Under the pieces are notes generated by a model that searched no databases, had not been told where the DNA came from, and saw only the letters and a program-made list of their open reading frames with translations. A stretch of DNA of 43,747 bases, from assembly GCA_964643145.1 (NCBI GenBank), contig CAZXPG010000009.1, positions 1-43,747 on the forward strand, written 5' to 3'. The stretch comes from CAZXPG01 sp964643145. Lineage in GTDB: Bacteria; Pseudomonadota; Alphaproteobacteria; Rickettsiales; Arcanibacteraceae. Position numbers and translations under genes: made by a program. The stretch's first letter is position 1, and each line of letters begins with the position of its first letter. Below are positions 40,713 to 43,747 of the stretch, one piece after another.

Positions 40713-42112
40713 GCATTATTGGTTCGTTCGCTTATATAGCGCTTTACGGCTTCCACTACATTTGGCAGCACAGCAAAGCGTTCTTCCCGGCTGAATAAAT
40801 CCTGTAAATGCGGAGGAAGCGATGGGGAGGGCAGCTCTGCCTGCAAAATAGCCGACGTAAACTTAGCCGGATGGGCAGTAGCCAGCGTCACCACGGCATG
40901 ATGCGGCGCATGATCGCGGTATTTCCGGGCAGCATAAACGCCTATGGCACTGTGCGGATCGAGTATCTCACCTGTTTCCTTATATATTTCACGGATAGTT
41001 GCAACCGTGGCAGCATCATCAACACGGCAACTGGAGAATAGCGTCCGTATTCTATCCAGATGGCACGCACTAATGGCAAGACTCCCCGTCTTCTGGAAAT
41101 CTTGCATGAGGGCAGAAATAGTGGCGGCATCACGGTCATGGATTTCAAACAACAATCGTTCAAAATTGCTGGAAACCTGAATATCCATGCTGGGGCTAAG
41201 CGTTGCTTCCAAGCCCTGCCGGCTATAATCATTGGCAGTAAAGAAACGGTGCAATATATCATTCTGGTTGGTCGCCACGATCAACTGGCTGACGGGCAGC
41301 CCCATGCGGTGCGCCACATAGCCGGCGAATATATCGCCGAAATTGCCAGTAGGCACCGAAAATGCCAGGCTGCGCGCTGGGCTGCCAAGCTGCACCGCGG
41401 CATAGAAATAATAGACAATCTGCGCCATAATCCGCGCCCAGTTGATGGAATTGACCGCCACCAGCCGTGACTTTCCATCCAGAAACTCTTGCGCACCAAA
41501 CATGGTTTTCACCATGCTTTGACAATCGTCAAAATTGCCTTCTATGGCGATATTATGGATATTATCCCCTAGAATCGTGGTCATCTGCCGCCGCTGCACC
41601 GGAGAAACACGGTTATAGGGGTGCAGAATGAAAATATCAATGTTACTGCACCTGCGACAGCCTTCAATGGCGGCAGAACCAGTATCGCCAGAGGTGGCAC
41701 CGACAATCGTCACCCGCTCGCCACGTTTTTCCAGCACATAATCCAGTATCCTCCCCAACAATTGCAAAGCAAAATCTTTAAAGGCTAGGGTGGGACCGTG
41801 AAATAGCTCAAGCAGCCATGCTTCTGTATCTAACTGTTTGAGCGGAGCTACCGCCTTGTGGGCAAAGACACGATAGGTTTCCTCAATCAAAGCTTTAAGC
41901 GTTGCTTCCGGTATAGCATCGCCCACAAAAGGCAAAATGATACGGAACGCCAGCTCGCTATAGGACAGATGCGCCATAGCGGCAATCTCGGCCGGTGAAA
42001 ACTGCGGATAACTCTCCGGCACATACAGCCCGCCATCACTGGCCAGGCCCGCAAGCAATACTTCTTCAAAATCAAGGGCATCTGCCTGCCCACGGGTGCT
42101 GATATAACGCAT
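40709..42112 (-). CDS. thrC: Threonine synthase
   Basis: This 467-residue PLP enzyme converts phosphohomoserine to threonine. The PLP lysine is K112 in HGPTLAFKDFALQLLG. GATSGDTGSAAIEG and the SVPTGNFGDI loop are typical of the long bacterial type. No ribosome site is clear. It is followed directly by smr and preceded by a hairpin after the M32 gene. No thrA or thrB is in the window. Confidence 0.97.
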   Translation of the reverse strand: MRYISTRGQADALDFEEVLLAGLASDGGLYVPESYPQFSPAEIAAMAHLSYSELAFRIILPFVGDAIPEATLKALIEETYRVFAHKAVAPLKQLDTEAWLLELFHGPTLAFKDFALQLLGRILDYVLEKRGERVTIVGATSGDTGSAAIEGCRRCSNIDIFILHPYNRVSPVQRRQMTTILGDNIHNIAIEGNFDDCQSMVKTMFGAQEFLDGKSRLVAVNSINWARIMAQIVYYFYAAVQLGSPARSLAFSVPTGNFGDIFAGYVAHRMGLPVSQLIVATNQNDILHRFFTANDYSRQGLEATLSPSMDIQVSSNFERLLFEIHDRDAATISALMQDFQKTGSLAISACHLDRIRTLFSSCRVDDAATVATIREIYKETGEILDPHSAIGVYAARKYRDHAPHHAVVTLATAHPAKFTSAILQAELPSPSLPPHLQDLFSREERFAVLPNVVEAVKRYISERTNNA

Positions 42113-42142
42113 AATGAATCTATTTGGTTAATGTATTGTTTT

Positions 42143-42173
42143 CCCTCACCCTAGGGAGAGGGGAGGGTGAGGG
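42143..42173 (-). terminator. GC-rich hairpin after the M32 gene
   Basis: CCCTCACCCT and AGGGTGAGGG form a perfect 10-bp stem around 11 nt, 14 nt after the carboxypeptidase stop. On the minus strand it is followed by AAAACAATAC, not a T-run, so it is a weak intrinsic terminator at best. Confidence 0.45.
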
Positions 42174-42186
42174 GTCTCGATTGGTA

Positions 42187-43683
42187 TCATATCTCCAAAT
42201 ACCGCTTGCGTAAATGCTGCTTATAATGCTCAACATCTATCTGGCGGCCGGTGCTTTTAATGAGCAGATCGTTTGCGGAATAATAGGAGCCGTAGGAGTG
42301 GATATTGTCCTTCAGCCAGCCAACCAGCGGGGCAAATTCGCCCTTCTGCACCAACGTAGTCAAGTCAGGCAGTGCCGCTTTGGCCGCAGCAAAAAACTGC
42401 GCGGCGATGATAGCACCCAGCGTATAGGTGGGGAAATAGCCAAAATCGCCCCCTGGCCAGTGAATATCCTGCATACAGCCGTCTTTATCGGTATCCGGCA
42501 CAACGCCAAGCAATTCACGCATACCCTCATTCCAGGCGCCGGGCAGGTCGATAACGTTTAATTCTCCAGCAATCATAGCTTTCTCTAAGCGGTAACGCAA
42601 AATAACATGGGCAGGATAAGTAGCTTCATCGGCATCGACACGAATCAGGGAAGGTTCTACCTTAGTCACGTTTCTGTAGAGGTTTTCCACCGTCCATTCC
42701 GGGCCTGAAACCCCAAATGCCGCCACAATCTGTGGCTGGATATAGTCCAGGAACTCCTGGCTGCGGCACAGCTGCATTTCTACCAGCAGCGACTGGCTTT
42801 CATGGATGCTCATCCCCAATGCATTACCGACAGGCTGGGCACGCCAGGCCGCAGGCAACTGGTTTTCATAGAGCGCATGGCCGGTTTCATGCAGCACGCC
42901 CATTAAGGCAGGCAGGAAATTCTGCTCATTATAACGGGTGGTGATACGCACATCCCCCGGCACACCGCCGCAGAACGGGTGATGGCTGACATCCAGCCTG
43001 CCATGGTTAAAATCAAAGGTAAGTGCTTGCATAGCCTTCAGCCCCAGCGCCCGCTGTGTTGCTGCCGGGAAGGTGCCGGTAAGGGGAAGTAACGGCGGTT
43101 TCCGGCACTGATGCTCTTCGGCCTCCTTAATAAAACCAGGTAGAAACGCTGCAAGATCTGCAAAAATAGCATCAATTTCTGCTGATTTCCGCCCAGGGTC
43201 ATAGCTGTCAAGCAAAGCGTCATAGGGCGAGCATTGCAGCTGCTCGGCTTTAGCGGCCGCCACTTCCCGCGTTAAGGCCAGCACATGCTGGAGATGCGGG
43301 GCAAAATTCTTGAAGTCATTGGCAGCACGTGCTGTACGCCACCTATGCTCACATTCGCTAGTGGCACGGGAAACAGCGGTGAGCAACGCTTCATCCACGG
43401 CACTTGCATGGATATAACGCCTGCGCATTTCCCGCAGATTAGCCTGTTGCCAAGCAGTAAGCACATCCGTCTCTTCTTGGGCTTTTTCCAGCAACTCTGC
43501 CACATGTGGAGCGGTCAGCACATTGTGGCTGAGCGCCGTCAGGGTGGCAAGCTGTTCAGCACGCGCCTCAATACCACCACCCGGCATCATGGTGGCCCCA
43601 TCCCAGTGCAGCACGGCAATGGCACCATCAATATCGCTTTGTTGTTTACATACGGCTTCAAGGGCAAGATAGGCAGTGGTCAT
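42187..43683 (-). CDS. M32-family (Taq-type) carboxypeptidase
   Basis: This 498-residue zinc metallopeptidase removes C-terminal residues. The zinc motif is HETGH (265-269), with the third ligand E295 in SIHESQS. DYVHG-like HPFCGG and IRVDADEATYPAHVILRY are family signatures. The length is usual. The start ATG lies just after a full PR1 copy whose GAGG edge precedes it by 14 nt. An AGAG closer to the ATG is the alternative ribosome site. Confidence 0.95.
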   Translation of the reverse strand: MTTAYLALEAVCKQQSDIDGAIAVLHWDGATMMPGGGIEARAEQLATLTALSHNVLTAPHVAELLEKAQEETDVLTAWQQANLREMRRRYIHASAVDEALLTAVSRATSECEHRWRTARAANDFKNFAPHLQHVLALTREVAAAKAEQLQCSPYDALLDSYDPGRKSAEIDAIFADLAAFLPGFIKEAEEHQCRKPPLLPLTGTFPAATQRALGLKAMQALTFDFNHGRLDVSHHPFCGGVPGDVRITTRYNEQNFLPALMGVLHETGHALYENQLPAAWRAQPVGNALGMSIHESQSLLVEMQLCRSQEFLDYIQPQIVAAFGVSGPEWTVENLYRNVTKVEPSLIRVDADEATYPAHVILRYRLEKAMIAGELNVIDLPGAWNEGMRELLGVVPDTDKDGCMQDIHWPGGDFGYFPTYTLGAIIAAQFFAAAKAALPDLTTLVQKGEFAPLVGWLKDNIHSYGSYYSANDLLIKSTGRQIDVEHYKQHLRKRYLEI

Positions 43684-43692
43684 GGCACTCTA

Positions 43693-43747
43693 AATAACCT
43701 CAGTTTTGGATAAGCTTTGCTTATCCAAAACTGGCATGATATTGAAA
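43693..43747 (-). repeat. PR1 palindromic repeat, full copy, inverted
   Basis: CAGTTTTGGATAAGC and GCTTATCCAAAACTG form a perfect 15-bp stem around TTT (43701-43733). The flanks, read on the minus strand, are TTTCAATATCATGC before and AGGTTAT after, matching the copy at 3373-3434. It may extend past the window edge. Confidence 0.8.

Noticed and set aside
1..43747. Search for tRNA, rRNA, transposase, phage or restriction genes
   Set aside because: No sequence with tRNA-like TTC arms in a cloverleaf context and no such protein was recognised.

Overview
The window looks like chromosomal DNA from an alphaproteobacterium of moderate GC content. Five things support this. A full-length CtrA response regulator is encoded here. 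There is an NDUFA12-type complex I accessory subunit next to mlaD and a DUF2155 gene. The his genes follow a hisB-DUF2628-hisH order. The RNase E has the long acidic S1 insertion, and a CpaC/CpaD pilus pair is present. A short protein that resembles, from memory, a family reported from Rickettsia (DUF2671), together with an ankyrin-like protein, hints at a deep-branching or host-associated lineage. However, the His, Arg, Ser and Thr biosynthesis genes argue against a strongly reduced parasite. The genus cannot be fixed from this sequence.

Layout from left to right. Bases 1-3443 hold rne (minus strand), its long upstream region and a cluster of palindromic repeats. Bases 3444-7067 hold a 2OG-Fe(II) oxygenase, an AmiC-like amidase, tsaC, an orphan ParA and ndk. 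Bases 7097-8862 hold an isolated cpaC-cpaD pair. Bases 9095-12208 hold lolC-lolD and a GT1-like glycosyltransferase. Bases 12216-17297 hold a minus-strand histidine cluster in transcription order: hisB, DUF2628, hisH, GNAT, hisA, hisF, hisE, hinT, DUF2671-like. A small alpha-helical protein gene with a consensus promoter and cysS follow on the plus strand. From 19157 to the right end every gene is on the minus strand: radC, ctrA, mutT, an ankyrin-like gene, argJ, the TCA-cycle block (lpdA, sucB, sucA, sucD, sucC, mdh), rho, then rsmJ, metW, ybeY, DUF2155, a small ORF, mlaD, NDUFA12, serA, serC, smr, thrC and an M32 carboxypeptidase.

How the genes work together. Read in transcription order, rho leads into mdh, sucCD, sucAB and lpdA, which together encode the succinyl-CoA to malate arm of the TCA cycle. 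The serC-serA pair makes phosphohydroxypyruvate and phosphoserine, and thrC makes threonine. LolCD, MlaD and AmiC are envelope functions.

The most unusual content is between genes. One family of palindromic repeats (called PR1 here) has two full copies, one degenerate full copy, one palindrome-only copy and three half copies. Its CTGAGGTTA edge supplies the stop codon of two genes on the opposite strand, and it lies just upstream of the start codon of other genes. A second family (PR2) forms a terminator-like hairpin inside the his cluster. A third set of arrays, built on a 7-bp period and folding into long hairpins, sits only at three boundaries of the mdh-suc-lpdA-argJ block. I see no CRISPR array, transposase, prophage, tRNA or rRNA. 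I find no convincing new multi-gene system, and the repeat families are the best candidates for something undescribed.
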